Assembly (NCBI RefSeq): GCF_018403685.1
Contig: NZ_BOVK01000016.1
Span: forward strand, 62,001-126,000
Source of the DNA: Xylanibacillus composti
GTDB taxonomy: Bacteria; Bacillota; Bacilli; Paenibacillales; K13
Length of the DNA stretch: 64,000 bases
Reading direction: 5' to 3'
Each line of letters starts with the position of its first letter. Positions within the stretch are counted from its first letter, which is position 1. Made by a program: the position numbers and the translations under genes. This document shows positions 9,131-18,843 of this stretch, piece by piece. The notes beneath the pieces are model-generated. The model did no database searches. It was given only the letters and a program-made list of their open reading frames with translations, and was not told the DNA's origin.

Positions 9131-9952
9131 CTATCGCTTCAAGTTGACAACTTCTTGCAGCACTTCATCGGATGTGGTAATGATGCGGGAGTTCGCCTGG
9201 AATCCGCGCTGCGCCACAATCATTTCGGTAAATTCGTTAGTCAGGTCCACGTTGGACATTTCGAGCTGACCGGAAATGATCGAGCCAGAGCCTGTTTCCG
9301 GGTCGTTGGCTTCGCCGATCAGGTCGATGATAGCCTCCAAGTCAGCGTTAGTCGTACCGCGATACAAGTTGCCGCCAACCTTCTCCAGCCCGGATGGATT
9401 CGTGACCACCACTACCCCGATGCGAATGTCCGTGCCTTCTGCATTGCCGTCTTCATCCACAGCAATGATTTCGCCGTCTTGCGAGATAGAGAAGGAAGTA
9501 ACCCCCTCCTCAAGCGTAATGATGCCGCCATCCGAATCCAGGACAAACATGCCATCGGCATTGACCAGGTTGCGGTTCGCATCCAAGGTGAAATTACCGG
9601 CACGGGTCAAGTAAGCGACTTCGCCGTCTGCGTTCGGCGATACCGCAAAGAAGCCGTCGCCGTCAATGCGCAAGTCTGTCGGCACATTCGTCGTCATGGC
9701 GCTTCCGGGCGTATGAATCGTATCGATGGAAGCGATTGTGACGCCAAGACCAATCTGCTTGGCGTTGACGCCGCCGTTTTCATCTGTAGGAGCGGTCACG
9801 CCGGAAATATTCTGGCTCAGAATGTCCTTGAACATCACGCGGCCTGCCTTGAAGCCAACCGTATTCACGTTGGCGATATTGTTGCCGATGACATCCAGCT
9901 TCGTCTGAAATCCGCGCATTCCTGAAATGCCTGAGTACAATGATCTTAACAT
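9131..9952 (-). CDS. flgE: Flagellar hook protein FlgE (FlgG-type rod/hook protein)
   Basis: A 273-residue rod/hook/HAP family protein. The N-terminus has the rod-protein signature (LYSGISGMRGFQ, then LDVIGNNIANVNTVGFKAGR) and the C-terminus ends with the conserved helix (TEMIVAQRGFQANSRIITTSDEVLQEVV). It is short for a Gram-negative hook protein but matches the length and operon place of the B. subtilis hook protein, which older annotation calls FlgG. It assembles outside the cell after export. Whether hook or distal rod cannot be settled from sequence alone. Confidence 0.92.
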   Translation of the reverse strand: MLRSLYSGISGMRGFQTKLDVIGNNIANVNTVGFKAGRVMFKDILSQNISGVTAPTDENGGVNAKQIGLGVTIASIDTIHTPGSAMTTNVPTDLRIDGDGFFAVSPNADGEVAYLTRAGNFTLDANRNLVNADGMFVLDSDGGIITLEEGVTSFSISQDGEIIAVDEDGNAEGTDIRIGVVVVTNPSGLEKVGGNLYRGTTNADLEAIIDLIGEANDPETGSGSIISGQLEMSNVDLTNEFTEMIVAQRGFQANSRIITTSDEVLQEVVNLKR

Positions 9953-10063
9953 GCGGGTTCCTCCTGTTCATTTCGTCTTCTATTTGACGAATTCCTTCTT
10001 TTTGTGTCGAATGACTGCTTCTGTCGTTCCGCAAGTCCTAGGCCTCCTGCAAGGTCCAGCCTG

Positions 10064-10462
10064 TTAATCGACAACTACTGCGCTATCAATCTGAGTAAAG
10101 ACGTTATCTTTCATCGCCGACCCCGTTAATGCCGTGATGACGGTACGGCTTTTGATATTGACGATAAATGCCATGTCCTTCATGAACAGCAGCGAGTCCT
10201 TGGCACCCTTCTGTTCAGCCTTGTCTACCGCATGGCTCAGCTTGACGAGCTGATCATGCTGCAAGCGAATGCCTCGCTGCTGAAGCCGCTGCTCCGCATG
10301 ATTGCTGAACGTCAGCAAGCGGGAATCGAGGATTTGACTGAACGATGCAGTCGTATGGCTGTTCGAAACCGCTGCCTGCTTGCCTGCTTTCTGCGGCTGG
10401 GCGTTCGGTTGAACTGGCGCTATGCGACCTGCTACATACGGTTGGTAATGGACGGGCTTCAT
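10064..10462 (-). CDS. Flagellar operon protein, TIGR02530 family
   Basis: A 132-residue protein with a disordered first 40 residues and a conserved core (FSNHAEQRLQQRGIRL, then LMFMKD-like LLFMKDMAFIVNIKSRTVITAL). This matches the short family found between flgD and the hook gene in Firmicute flagellar operons, whose function is not established; a role in hook assembly is inferred from position. The ATG overlaps the flgD stop in an ATGA. The conserved VINT-type strand is here VNIKSRTVITA. Confidence 0.85.
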   Translation of the reverse strand: MKPVHYQPYVAGRIAPVQPNAQPQKAGKQAAVSNSHTTASFSQILDSRLLTFSNHAEQRLQQRGIRLQHDQLVKLSHAVDKAEQKGAKDSLLFMKDMAFIVNIKSRTVITALTGSAMKDNVFTQIDSAVVVD

Positions 10463-11091
10463 GCTGCTCCACCTTCAGCCGAAGGATCGCCTTCCTGCTC
10501 TGTGCCATCATCCTCGCCATCCGCCGGGTCGTCTGGATTCGACTGAGGATCGTCCGCATCCCCAATTGGTTCATCTGAACCGTCGCCTGGTTCCTCTACA
10601 TCCTCGACCGGATCTCCGGAACCTTCATCCGGATCAGGCACTTCATCCGCCGGATCAGTAGGAGACGGTTGCTCCGGTATCGTCACACGAATAATTTCAT
10701 CAATCGGGATGGCATGTTCGCCGATCTTCGCATATTGTATGCCATTGCTGAAAAGAATGGAGTCTACGACACCATACATTTCCACTATGGAATTGCCGCT
10801 CAGCCCTAGCCAGGACACTTCCTTGCCGATCAGATCAGAGGATATGCCCAGCGATTGCCGCAATGCTCCCATTTCCTTGGACATATTCATCAATTGTTCC
10901 ACGGAACTGAATTGGGCCATCTGAGCGATAAACTCTCTGTCCTGCAGCGGTTGGCTAGGATCCTGATTTTGCAGCTGGGTAATTAATATTTTCAAAAATT
11001 CGTCCTTCCCAAGGACATCGTTAGACTTCCTCTCCTCGGTGGACAGCGGCATATTCTGTTTGCTGTACACCGGCCAAATCGGACTCTTCAT
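10459..11091 (-). CDS. flgD: Hook cap/assembly protein FlgD with acidic tail
   Basis: A 210-residue protein. Residues 23-95 are the conserved FlgD N-terminal domain (LGKDEFLKILITQLQNQDP, then EFIAQMAQFSSVEQLMNM) needed for export and capping of the growing hook; residues 95-138 are a short beta segment. The last 70 residues are low-complexity and acidic: 27 Asp/Glu, many Pro and Gly, no Lys or Arg. B. subtilis FlgD is about 140 residues and lacks such a tail. It follows fliK by about 30 bases and overlaps the next gene by 4. Confidence 0.93.
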   Translation of the reverse strand: MKSPIWPVYSKQNMPLSTEERKSNDVLGKDEFLKILITQLQNQDPSQPLQDREFIAQMAQFSSVEQLMNMSKEMGALRQSLGISSDLIGKEVSWLGLSGNSIVEMYGVVDSILFSNGIQYAKIGEHAIPIDEIIRVTIPEQPSPTDPADEVPDPDEGSGDPVEDVEEPGDGSDEPIGDADDPQSNPDDPADGEDDGTEQEGDPSAEGGAA

Positions 11092-11122
11092 GTGTTCGTC
11101 ACCTCCCGGACCAAAGCTTGTG

Positions 11123-12583
11123 CTAGGCAGTCACTTCGAACGAAGTTCCGTTTCGAAGCCACGATGTTTGCGCAGTCTCTTCCAGTGCTGCGTCGAAACT
11201 GTCGTCCCAACTGTCATATCCGCCTGAGTTGCCTTGTTGTGGACGATGGAATCGCTGTTGCGAATCACGCTCCCGCTGGTCCTGGAAAAATGCCGACGTT
11301 GAAGTTTGCTGGGTTACTTCCAGCTTCTCCACCTGAATGCCTTGGTTTTGCAGAGAGGCGCGAAGCTGAGAAAGCTGACTGTCCAGCAGTTCTCTTCCTG
11401 CCATAGTTTCAGCGACGAAATGCGCGGTCAATTGACCATTCATCATTGTCAGCTTGATGGTCACCTGTCCCAGATGCTCCGGCATCAGTGTGATTCGAGC
11501 TTCGCTGAAGCCTTCGCCCTTCTGGAATGAGAGCTGTTTGACAACAAGAGCGTTCATGTCCTTGACAAGCTGATTCGCATGTGCAACAGGTGCGGAAGGT
11601 TTGGCCGGTTCTGCAGGCAGCGCAGGCTTCACGTCTTGCGCAGCTGAAGTCGTCGGTGCCGCCTCATCTGCTGTCAATGAATGAATCGGACCCGAATCCC
11701 CGGTTGCCGCGCCGTTCAGTTGAACGCCAGCCTGAGTCAGTTGATGCCGGTTCCACACGGAAGGCCACTGCAAGTCTGCAACCGATACGCGCGCCGGTAC
11801 ATTCGCCTGTTCGTTGTTCGAGCTGACAGAGGCGATATGTACGGGTGCCGAAGCGGTTGCCTTGGCCTGCGGTTGTTGGTCTGCACTGTTGCGCAGCGTC
11901 AATTCTTCCCCGCTAACACTTCCTGTCGAGTGAAAGGCAGCAAGCTTGTTCGCAGCCTGGTGAAGCTCCGGAAATGCTTTTGCCGCATGCTCCAGAACAG
12001 GCAGGATCAACTTATCGAAGGCCGTTCTCAAATTTTGCAGCTGCTGATTGTCCGAATGAGTCGCTGAAGCGCGGTCCAGCCACTGCGCCAGAGCCAGCAG
12101 CTTGCTCAGACTGTCGTTGCCCTCTGCCTTGGCAAAGTCAAATGCCGTCCGCTCTCCACCACCCCTGCCATTTTCAGTCAGCGATTGCTGAAGCGCGGAT
12201 ACTTGCGCCAGCCAGTCGGCTATCACCGGCAAGCCCATCAGTGCGGCAATTGGATCTTCGCCAGTCTCGGCCGAATACCGGGCCAGCAGCTCCTCAAGCT
12301 GGGCAAGCGCATCTTCAACTTCGGAGGCTGTCAGCGCCCATTCTCCTTCCAGCTGCTTGTCTCCGACAAGCACGCCCGCTGCAAGCATGGCGAGCAATCC
12401 GCTGCCGGATGAAGTACTCCCCGTCGTCTGACCGCTCTGCCCACCCATGATAGCTCCGAGCAATGCAGAAAATCCTCCGCCAGCCGCTTTTCCTTCAGAT
12501 GCAGGCGAATGTGTCCCGCCTGCCACGCCAGCCGCAGCAGTTGTACCGCTGGAGACCATTGCTCCTTGAATAAATAGATTCAT
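11123..12583 (-). CDS. fliK: Flagellar hook-length control protein FliK
   Basis: 486 residues from ATG 12583 (MNLFIQGAM), nine bases after AAAGGAGGTG; the GTG four codons upstream lies inside that site. The N-terminal 350 residues are low-complexity, rich in Ala/Gln/Ser, as expected for an exported ruler. The C-terminal 100 residues form the Flg_hook domain (ARITLMPEHLGQVTIKLTM, then LRASLQNQGIQVEKLEV) that contacts FlhB to switch export specificity. Located between ylxF and flgD. Confidence 0.93.
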   Translation of the reverse strand: MNLFIQGAMVSSGTTAAAGVAGGTHSPASEGKAAGGGFSALLGAIMGGQSGQTTGSTSSGSGLLAMLAAGVLVGDKQLEGEWALTASEVEDALAQLEELLARYSAETGEDPIAALMGLPVIADWLAQVSALQQSLTENGRGGGERTAFDFAKAEGNDSLSKLLALAQWLDRASATHSDNQQLQNLRTAFDKLILPVLEHAAKAFPELHQAANKLAAFHSTGSVSGEELTLRNSADQQPQAKATASAPVHIASVSSNNEQANVPARVSVADLQWPSVWNRHQLTQAGVQLNGAATGDSGPIHSLTADEAAPTTSAAQDVKPALPAEPAKPSAPVAHANQLVKDMNALVVKQLSFQKGEGFSEARITLMPEHLGQVTIKLTMMNGQLTAHFVAETMAGRELLDSQLSQLRASLQNQGIQVEKLEVTQQTSTSAFFQDQRERDSQQRFHRPQQGNSGGYDSWDDSFDAALEETAQTSWLRNGTSFEVTA

Positions 12584-12617
12584 CTTTGTTTTCACCTCCT
12601 TTCCAGGATATACCCGT

Positions 12618-13523
12618 TTATTCCGATGACAGCTTCCCTGAAATTCGGGCTGCGTCAGATTCAGATAGACCGCTCATCTGGGCAAGTACGGCGGAGCGCG
12701 GCTGCAGCTCCATTTTCTTCAGCACGGACACCACCCTGCCCTCATTGGTCTTGGCCATTTCAAGCAGCAGCTGTGCCGCACTCCTTGCATCCATAGCCGC
12801 GAACGTTCGGCCCAGCTCCTCCAGCGTGAAGGCTTCTGACTCTTGCGGTTCCTGCGTCTCCAAGCGCTCCTGCAGGGCTGAGATTCGAATATCCTCTACC
12901 GTTTGAATATCCTTCAATGCCACGGATGTGGTCGCCGCCGTCTGTGGATTCATCTTTTCCAATATGGCGACCTGAGCGCTTGTCTTCATCTTGGACAGCA
13001 ACAGCACCCGTTCGCTCAATGTCATATTTTCCATGATCGGTGCAGCTTTACTAGCCGACATATCGGAATAGATTTTGGCGACTTGGGCAATCTGTGCTTC
13101 ATACTCTTCCTCCGTTATGCTGGCGCGCTCATCCCTATCTTGCATGGTCTGGATTTGCTCCCGAAGCTGCCGGATCTCTTCCTCCCGCTGTTTCAGCTGT
13201 TCTTCTCCAGCCTCTTTCTCCAGCGTCAAAGACTCAATTTGCTGCCTTAGCTCCTGCAGATCCTCCGCTTTCGGCGCAGGCTGTGCAGCGCTGTCCGCAG
13301 CATCGTCAGCGAGCAGGGCATCGTCCGGTTTCGGATCAGGGATGACTCGGTTCAGCAGTGGAATCTGATTGGCCGTTTCTAGGATGGAGCGGGAGACATC
13401 AAATCCAAAAAGAGAGAGCAACACAACCGTCAAGATGACAGTAAACAGCACAGGAATGACTATAATCCCAATAATGCGCTCCATCATGCCGTATGAAGAT
13501 TTTTCGATATCTGCTTCTGCCAA
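12618..13523 (-). CDS. ylxF: YlxF/MotE-type flagellar operon protein
   Basis: A 301-residue protein with one membrane helix (about 17-40), a charged coiled coil (about 85-140, runs of E/Q/R) and a C-terminal domain resembling the MgtE intracellular N domain and FliG middle domain (about 150-300, repeated VLLLSKMKTSAQVAILEKM-like helices). Family members sit beside fliJ and fliK; a chaperone-like role for FliK or the motor is suggested in relatives but not proven. The start is TTG, seven bases after GGGAGGT. Confidence 0.82.
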   Translation of the reverse strand: MAEADIEKSSYGMMERIIGIIVIPVLFTVILTVVLLSLFGFDVSRSILETANQIPLLNRVIPDPKPDDALLADDAADSAAQPAPKAEDLQELRQQIESLTLEKEAGEEQLKQREEEIRQLREQIQTMQDRDERASITEEEYEAQIAQVAKIYSDMSASKAAPIMENMTLSERVLLLSKMKTSAQVAILEKMNPQTAATTSVALKDIQTVEDIRISALQERLETQEPQESEAFTLEELGRTFAAMDARSAAQLLLEMAKTNEGRVVSVLKKMELQPRSAVLAQMSGLSESDAARISGKLSSE

Positions 13524-13566
13524 TTAATCCACCTCCCTTATGCCAGCCGTCTTGTACGAAGAATGG

Positions 13567-14010
13567 TCATCCATGCGATCCGGCAAATCGCACGACGGCG
13601 ATTTCATCCAGCTCATTCTGTTCTTTTCTGCCGAGATCGCGTATGTAATGCTGATACGCCTTCTCCTTGCTCATGCTCCACTTTTTCTCGTCCAGCATGC
13701 AGCCCTTCAGCTGATCCTGAGAATGCTCCAGCCGCTGCTGCGCTTTATTTACCTGAGCCGTTTGCTCCTCGGCTTTCCTTGCCAGGTGATCCACATATTC
13801 CTGAAGCAGCTGCAAACTCTGGATCGAGACGGATGCGGAAGAGCTCTGCTTCATCGTCTCCTGCACTCGCTGCTTCTCGGCCAGAATGCCCTGCAGTCCC
13901 TGTTCTTCAGTCTGGAGCTGCCCGACTGCCGCAGCCAGCATCCATTCCGCCTGTTTTTTCTCGTTGTTCTTCAAATCGACTATTTTTTGCAACGGATAGC
14001 GGTATAGCAT
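13567..14010 (-). CDS. fliJ: Flagellar export chaperone/stalk protein FliJ
   Basis: A 147-residue, almost wholly helical coiled-coil protein. The start (MLYRYPLQKIVDLKNNEKK) matches the FliJ N-terminus, so ATG 14010 is preferred over a GTG eight codons upstream inside fliI; the ribosome binding site (GGAGG) is then 14 bases away, which is long. FliJ inserts into the FliI hexamer and touches FlhA during export. It follows fliI closely, as usual. Confidence 0.88.
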   Translation of the reverse strand: MLYRYPLQKIVDLKNNEKKQAEWMLAAAVGQLQTEEQGLQGILAEKQRVQETMKQSSSASVSIQSLQLLQEYVDHLARKAEEQTAQVNKAQQRLEHSQDQLKGCMLDEKKWSMSKEKAYQHYIRDLGRKEQNELDEIAVVRFAGSHG

Positions 14011-14020
14011 CTTGATTCCA

Positions 14021-15343
14021 TCAACCTCCACCAAACTGCTCTATCAGCTTGTCTACAGAATCTTGCAGCGTCACTTTTTCATTGGTCTTCTGTCGCATGA
14101 AGGATTGAATATACGGGTAATAGTCAATCGCCTTGTCAATCTCTATGTTGGAGCCTTGACGATAGGCGCCGATATTGATCAAGTCTTCTGAATCTCGGTA
14201 AACCGTGAGCCATCTCTTCAGCTGTTCTGCGGCCTGTTGATGCTCGGGCGGCACAATATCGTTCATAACCCGGCTAATGCTGCCCAGCACATCAATCGCC
14301 GGGTACTGCCCTTTGTTCGCCAAGCTGCGGCTTAGGACGATATGACCATCCAGAATCCCCCGAACCATATCGGAGATCGGCTCATTCATGTCATCCCCGT
14401 CAACCAGCACCGTATAAAATGCCGTGATCGATCCTGTCGGCGACGTGCCCGCCCTTTCCAGCAGCTTCGGCATATTGGCGAACACGCTTGGCGTGAATCC
14501 GCGTGTCGCAGGCGGTTCGCCTACAGCAAGTCCCACTTCGCGCATCGCTGTCGCATACCGTGTAACGGAGTCCATCATCAGCATGACATTCATGCCGTGG
14601 TCGCGAAAATACTCAGCGATGGAAGTGGCAATGAGCGCGCCTTTGATACGAATCAGCGCAGGCTGGTCGGATGTCGCCACGACGACGATCGAACGGGCCA
14701 GTCCTTCCGGCCCCAAATCCCGCTCGATAAAGTCGAGCACCTCCCGGCCCCGTTCGCCAATCAGCGCTATGACATTCACATCCGCTGACGTGTTGCGCGC
14801 GATCATGCCGAGCAGTGTGCTCTTGCCCACACCGGACCCGGCGAAAATGCCCACACGCTGTCCCTTGCCAATGGTGAGCAAGCCGTCAATCGATCGCACG
14901 CCAACGCTAATCGGCTCCGTTACCCTTGGGCGCTGCAGCGGATTAGACGGGATGTTGTGCGTCGAGTACCGGGACATTCTCGTGGACAAGCGGCTTCCAT
15001 CCAGCGGTTGCCCAAGACCGTTCAGCACTTTCCCTAACAGCTCGTGACCCACTTGAACGGTCAAAGGTCTGCCGGTAGTCACCACGTCACAGCCGGGCCC
15101 GATCGACTGCGGCTCGCCTAGAGGCATCAACAGCACACGGTTGTTTCTGAAACCAACGACCTCTGCCGCAAGCGGATGCTTGGATTTGAACGGATAGATA
15201 TGGCAGATGTCTCCAATTCGCGCATCCGGCCCTTCCGATTCAATCGTCAACCCGATCACCTGCATGACTTTGCCGTTGGTGCGAATCGGATCCAGGTGCC
15301 GCAGTTCTTCCAAATACTTCTGCAAATCAGGCATCGATGCCAT
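14021..15343 (-). CDS. fliI: Flagellum-specific export ATPase FliI
   Basis: A 440-residue F1-beta-like ATPase. Walker A is GIFAGSGVGKSTLLGM (about 165-180); Walker B is in NVMLMMDSVTRYA (about 250); the conserved GERGREVLDFIE and PPATRGFTPSVFA segments are present. It hydrolyses ATP at the export gate to release substrates from chaperones. The start overlaps fliH by 17 bases. Confidence 0.97.
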   Translation of the reverse strand: MASMPDLQKYLEELRHLDPIRTNGKVMQVIGLTIESEGPDARIGDICHIYPFKSKHPLAAEVVGFRNNRVLLMPLGEPQSIGPGCDVVTTGRPLTVQVGHELLGKVLNGLGQPLDGSRLSTRMSRYSTHNIPSNPLQRPRVTEPISVGVRSIDGLLTIGKGQRVGIFAGSGVGKSTLLGMIARNTSADVNVIALIGERGREVLDFIERDLGPEGLARSIVVVATSDQPALIRIKGALIATSIAEYFRDHGMNVMLMMDSVTRYATAMREVGLAVGEPPATRGFTPSVFANMPKLLERAGTSPTGSITAFYTVLVDGDDMNEPISDMVRGILDGHIVLSRSLANKGQYPAIDVLGSISRVMNDIVPPEHQQAAEQLKRWLTVYRDSEDLINIGAYRQGSNIEIDKAIDYYPYIQSFMRQKTNEKVTLQDSVDKLIEQFGGG

Positions 15344-16184
15344 CGCCGCTCATCTCCCCGCCTGCTGATGCCAGCTGCACCAACGCGTGCTTGACTTCAC
15401 TTAACTGCGTGTCAATACGGGCATCGAGACTGCCCATCGCGGTGCGCACGACACAGCCATGCTCCGGTACAGTTGCATCAGGCAGCACTTCCAATTCTGC
15501 TTGAGAGTCGATGCACAAGGTCAGTTCATCCTTGTACCCATGGATAAAAGCAAATTGGGAAGGAGCAACACATAGCGAGACGATCCCCTTGTCCTTGCGC
15601 CTAGCAAGCACCTTGCGAATCATCTCAATGGTCCACTCCGGAGTCAGCGTCAGCTGCCGGCCTATAATCTTCTCGGCAATAGAGCTGCTGAGCTCAATCA
15701 GGAACGGCTCTGCTTCTTGAATAATTTCCTGCTTCATGCGTACGGCCGCTTCCAATATAGCCGCCGCTTCCTCGATGCGCTCCCTATTTTGCTCCAGCAC
15801 TCGCTGCTCGGCTTCCAGCTTGCCTTGCTCGTACCCTTCTGCATAACCTTGTTCGCGCGCGGAAGCAGTTGCCGACTCATCTTCCGCTCGCTTCGCCTCC
15901 CACCAAGCAGCGATTTCCTGCTTGGCGGCCTGGCGAAGCTCCTCGGCCTCTTGTCTGGCCTGCTGAATCGTGTCTTCCGCCAGCGCTTCCGCGTCTTGCA
16001 TCACTTGGTTGCGCCAAGCTTCTGTTTTGCGCTGTTCTTCCTGCGAAAGCTCAGGCTCGTCCTCTGCCTGCGCTCCGGTTTTGGCGGGGCGCTGGACAAT
16101 AGCAGGCGCTATCGATTCAATCATTTTCTTGTCGTCTACAGGTATATAATGAAAGGATTTGATCAAATTAGACAATGATATCAT
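15327..16184 (-). CDS. fliH: Flagellar export ATPase regulator FliH
   Basis: About 285 residues. A long Glu/Gln/Ala-rich helix (about 55-160) precedes the FliH C-terminal domain related to V-ATPase subunit E (about 165-275, with SIAEKIIGRQL and GSLDARIDTQL). FliH binds and restrains FliI. The start is unsure: GGAGG lies just 2 bases from ATG 16184, and the TTG two codons downstream (16178) has a better spacing. The 5' end overlaps fliG by 17 bases or less. Confidence 0.9.
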   Translation of the reverse strand: MISLSNLIKSFHYIPVDDKKMIESIAPAIVQRPAKTGAQAEDEPELSQEEQRKTEAWRNQVMQDAEALAEDTIQQARQEAEELRQAAKQEIAAWWEAKRAEDESATASAREQGYAEGYEQGKLEAEQRVLEQNRERIEEAAAILEAAVRMKQEIIQEAEPFLIELSSSIAEKIIGRQLTLTPEWTIEMIRKVLARRKDKGIVSLCVAPSQFAFIHGYKDELTLCIDSQAELEVLPDATVPEHGCVVRTAMGSLDARIDTQLSEVKHALVQLASAGGEMSGDGIDA

Positions 16185-17172
16185 CTCCTCCACCGCGAGC
16201 TATAATAATCTCACCGGTTTCTTCCAGACGACGAATAATCGATACAATGCGCGTTTGCGCCTCTTCCACATCACGCAGCCGAACCGGCCCCATAAACTCC
16301 ATCTCTTCCTTGAAGGTATCGGCCATCCGCTTGGACATGTTCTTAAAGATGACATCGCGCACTTCCTCGCTAGCCACCTTAAGCGCAAGCTGCAGATCGG
16401 CATTTTCAATATCGCGGATAATCCGCTGAATCGAACGATTGTCGATCGAGACAATATCCTCGAAGACGAACATTCTCTTCTTGATTTCCTCTGCAAGCTC
16501 TGGGTCCTGAATCTCCAGCGCATCGAGGATCGTTCTCTCCGTTCCGCGGTCTACCCCATTCAAGATTTGAACGATGGACTCGATACCGCCCGCATTCGTG
16601 TAGTCTTGCGTTACGGTCGAGGACAGCTTCTGCTCCAGCACCCGCTCCACTTGACTGATCACTTCAGGCGAGGTGCTGTCCATCATCGCGATCCGCTTGG
16701 CAACATCAGCCTGCTTCTCCTGGGGCAGCGACGACAAGATTGTCGATGACTGTTCGGGAGACAAATAAGACAGCACTAATGCAATCGTCTGCGAATTCTC
16801 ATTCTGGATAAAATTCAATATTTGTGCGGGATCGGCTTTCCGTGCAAAGTCGAACGGCCTCACCTGCAGCGTCGCAGTAAGTCGGTTCAGAATATCAATC
16901 GCTTTCTGGGAACCAAGCGCCTTTTCCAATATGTCCTTGGCGTAAGTGATCCCGCCTTGCGAAATATATTCCTGGGCAACGCATATTTCGTGAAACTCAT
17001 TCAGCACGGCTTCCTTCTCTTCACTGCTGACCTTGCGCACATTGGCAATTTCCAACGTTAACTGCTCGATTTCTTCGTCGCGAAGATGCTTGAAGATATT
17101 CGCAGAAACTTCCGGTCCCAGCGAAATGAGCAGGAGAGCCGCTTTTTGCCTGCCGCTCAATCCTTGCTGCAT
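16168..17172 (-). CDS. fliG: Flagellar motor switch protein FliG
   Basis: 334 residues from ATG 17172 (MQQGLSGRQKAALLLISLG), 9-10 bases after GGAGGT; upstream in-frame GTG and ATG codons overlap that site. Three right-handed helical domains are recognisable: N-terminal (binds FliF), middle (binds FliM) and C-terminal with charged torque helix (MFVFEDIVSIDNRSIQRII). FliG couples stator proton or sodium flow to rotation. It lies between fliF and fliH. Confidence 0.96.
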   Translation of the reverse strand: MQQGLSGRQKAALLLISLGPEVSANIFKHLRDEEIEQLTLEIANVRKVSSEEKEAVLNEFHEICVAQEYISQGGITYAKDILEKALGSQKAIDILNRLTATLQVRPFDFARKADPAQILNFIQNENSQTIALVLSYLSPEQSSTILSSLPQEKQADVAKRIAMMDSTSPEVISQVERVLEQKLSSTVTQDYTNAGGIESIVQILNGVDRGTERTILDALEIQDPELAEEIKKRMFVFEDIVSIDNRSIQRIIRDIENADLQLALKVASEEVRDVIFKNMSKRMADTFKEEMEFMGPVRLRDVEEAQTRIVSIIRRLEETGEIIIARGGGDDIIV

Positions 17173-17195
17173 ATTTGCCATACCTCCAGACACCC

Positions 17196-18800
17196 CTATT
17201 CCTCAGCCAGCCATGTACGCAACAGGTTGACGAACTCTTCCGGCTTCTTCTTGGCCAGAGACTCCAGCTGTTTTTTGACCTGATTTTCGTTCCGTACCGA
17301 TTCCAGGTCTATTGTAGGCTGCTCAATCGCTGCCGCTACATCTTCCTCAAACTCTTCCTCTACCTCTGCCGCTCTCCTGCGTCGCATCACGAAGAACGCA
17401 AGCGCAGCAATGGCCGCCAGTACAGCAGCACCGATGCCGTAGAACAGCGCGTTGCTTCCGCCGCCGCTTGAATCGCTTGCATAGCCGTTGACGCCGCGGA
17501 GATTTTGAGTGATGACGGATACCTTGCCTTGCAGCTCCTCAGTAGTGAAGGAGCGACCGCTGTCGGCCAAGGAAGTATTGACGATGCCTACAAGCATTTG
17601 CTCGATTTCATCCTTCACTTCCTGCGACAACGAATCGGGATTTTGCGGATCTGGCGGTTCTATGCCAGCGAAAATAGTCAAGTCCGTCACCACATACGGG
17701 CTTGAAATGATCGATTGCGTAATCTCGTTGATCTCATAATTAATCGTAGAGCTTATTTCTTCAGAACTGGATTCTCCTTGTCCCATGTTGCCCTGATACC
17801 CCGGGACATCGGGCGCTCCCGTTCCAGGCACGCCGCCCTCGTTCGCGCCGGTATTCGTGTAGTTCTTCTGGATTTCTTGAACACTGCGGGCAATGCCCGT
17901 CTGATCTTCGGTATTGACTGGCTGGAACAGCCGTTCTTCCCGGGCTCGCTGATCAAAATTGAGACTGGAAACTACACTGACGACAACCTTTTCCGAACCC
18001 AGAATCGTGCCCAAAAAGCTTTCAATGTTTCGTCTGATATCCTCTTCATATTCCTTCTTGATTTGCATTTGCTGAAGCACTACATTCGCGGTATTGCCGA
18101 TGCCTCCGTTGAGTTTGGAGGATGGAAGCAGCTCGCCCTTCTGATCCGTAATCGTGATATTCTCGATCGGCAGCAATTCGCTTCCTACGCTAAGTCGGAC
18201 GATATTGTACAGAGAGTCAATATACTCCTGGCTTGCGCGATAGCCGGGACGAAAATTGATCGATACGGAAGCGGAGGCTTTGTCCTCTCGATTATCGCTA
18301 ATAAACACGCTTGACTCCGGCATCGCCAGCAATACCTTGGAGCTTACTACTCCCTCTTTCGTATTAATCTGCTTTTGGATTTCACCTGCGAGGGCATCGT
18401 CCTTCAGCACGGCAAACTGATTGTCAGTCATGCCGAAGCTGGATATGTTGTCTTTGAATATGCCGAAGCCCTGTGAGCCGTTCTGCACCAAATCCTGTGA
18501 AGCCGCCTCCACCTTCACTCTCGTCACTTCTGTGGTAGGCACCGCGATGCTGCTGCCGTCCGGTCCGAACTTGTACGGAATACCCGTTGACTCCAAATAG
18601 TCCTTGACTGCGGCCATGTCCGTAGCGTCCAGATCACGGAAAGCCCAAGAATACTCCGTCTTGGAGAAATTGAATATGACCAGAGCAATAACAAGCACGG
18701 TCAGAACTACAATTGAAACAGAAAGTACTTTCTGTTTGATGTCCATTCGATTCCAGAATTGTTTGGTTTTATCCCTATAGCGGCTCAAAGCTTCGTTCAC
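17196..18800 (-). CDS. fliF: Flagellar MS-ring protein FliF
   Basis: A 534-residue protein with membrane helices near residues 25-45 and 445-468, YscJ/FliF ring-building motifs between (residues 45-230), a Ser/Gly/Glu-rich periplasmic linker (about 300-350), and a C-terminal cytoplasmic tail (490-534) that binds FliG. FliF is the first ring assembled and houses the export gate. It follows fliE by 43 bases. Confidence 0.96.
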   Translation of the reverse strand: MNEALSRYRDKTKQFWNRMDIKQKVLSVSIVVLTVLVIALVIFNFSKTEYSWAFRDLDATDMAAVKDYLESTGIPYKFGPDGSSIAVPTTEVTRVKVEAASQDLVQNGSQGFGIFKDNISSFGMTDNQFAVLKDDALAGEIQKQINTKEGVVSSKVLLAMPESSVFISDNREDKASASVSINFRPGYRASQEYIDSLYNIVRLSVGSELLPIENITITDQKGELLPSSKLNGGIGNTANVVLQQMQIKKEYEEDIRRNIESFLGTILGSEKVVVSVVSSLNFDQRAREERLFQPVNTEDQTGIARSVQEIQKNYTNTGANEGGVPGTGAPDVPGYQGNMGQGESSSEEISSTINYEINEITQSIISSPYVVTDLTIFAGIEPPDPQNPDSLSQEVKDEIEQMLVGIVNTSLADSGRSFTTEELQGKVSVITQNLRGVNGYASDSSGGGSNALFYGIGAAVLAAIAALAFFVMRRRRAAEVEEEFEEDVAAAIEQPTIDLESVRNENQVKKQLESLAKKKPEEFVNLLRTWLAEE

Positions 18801-18843
18801 TGTTTCACCTCATCCAACTACCTGGCTATATGCCGACGCAACA

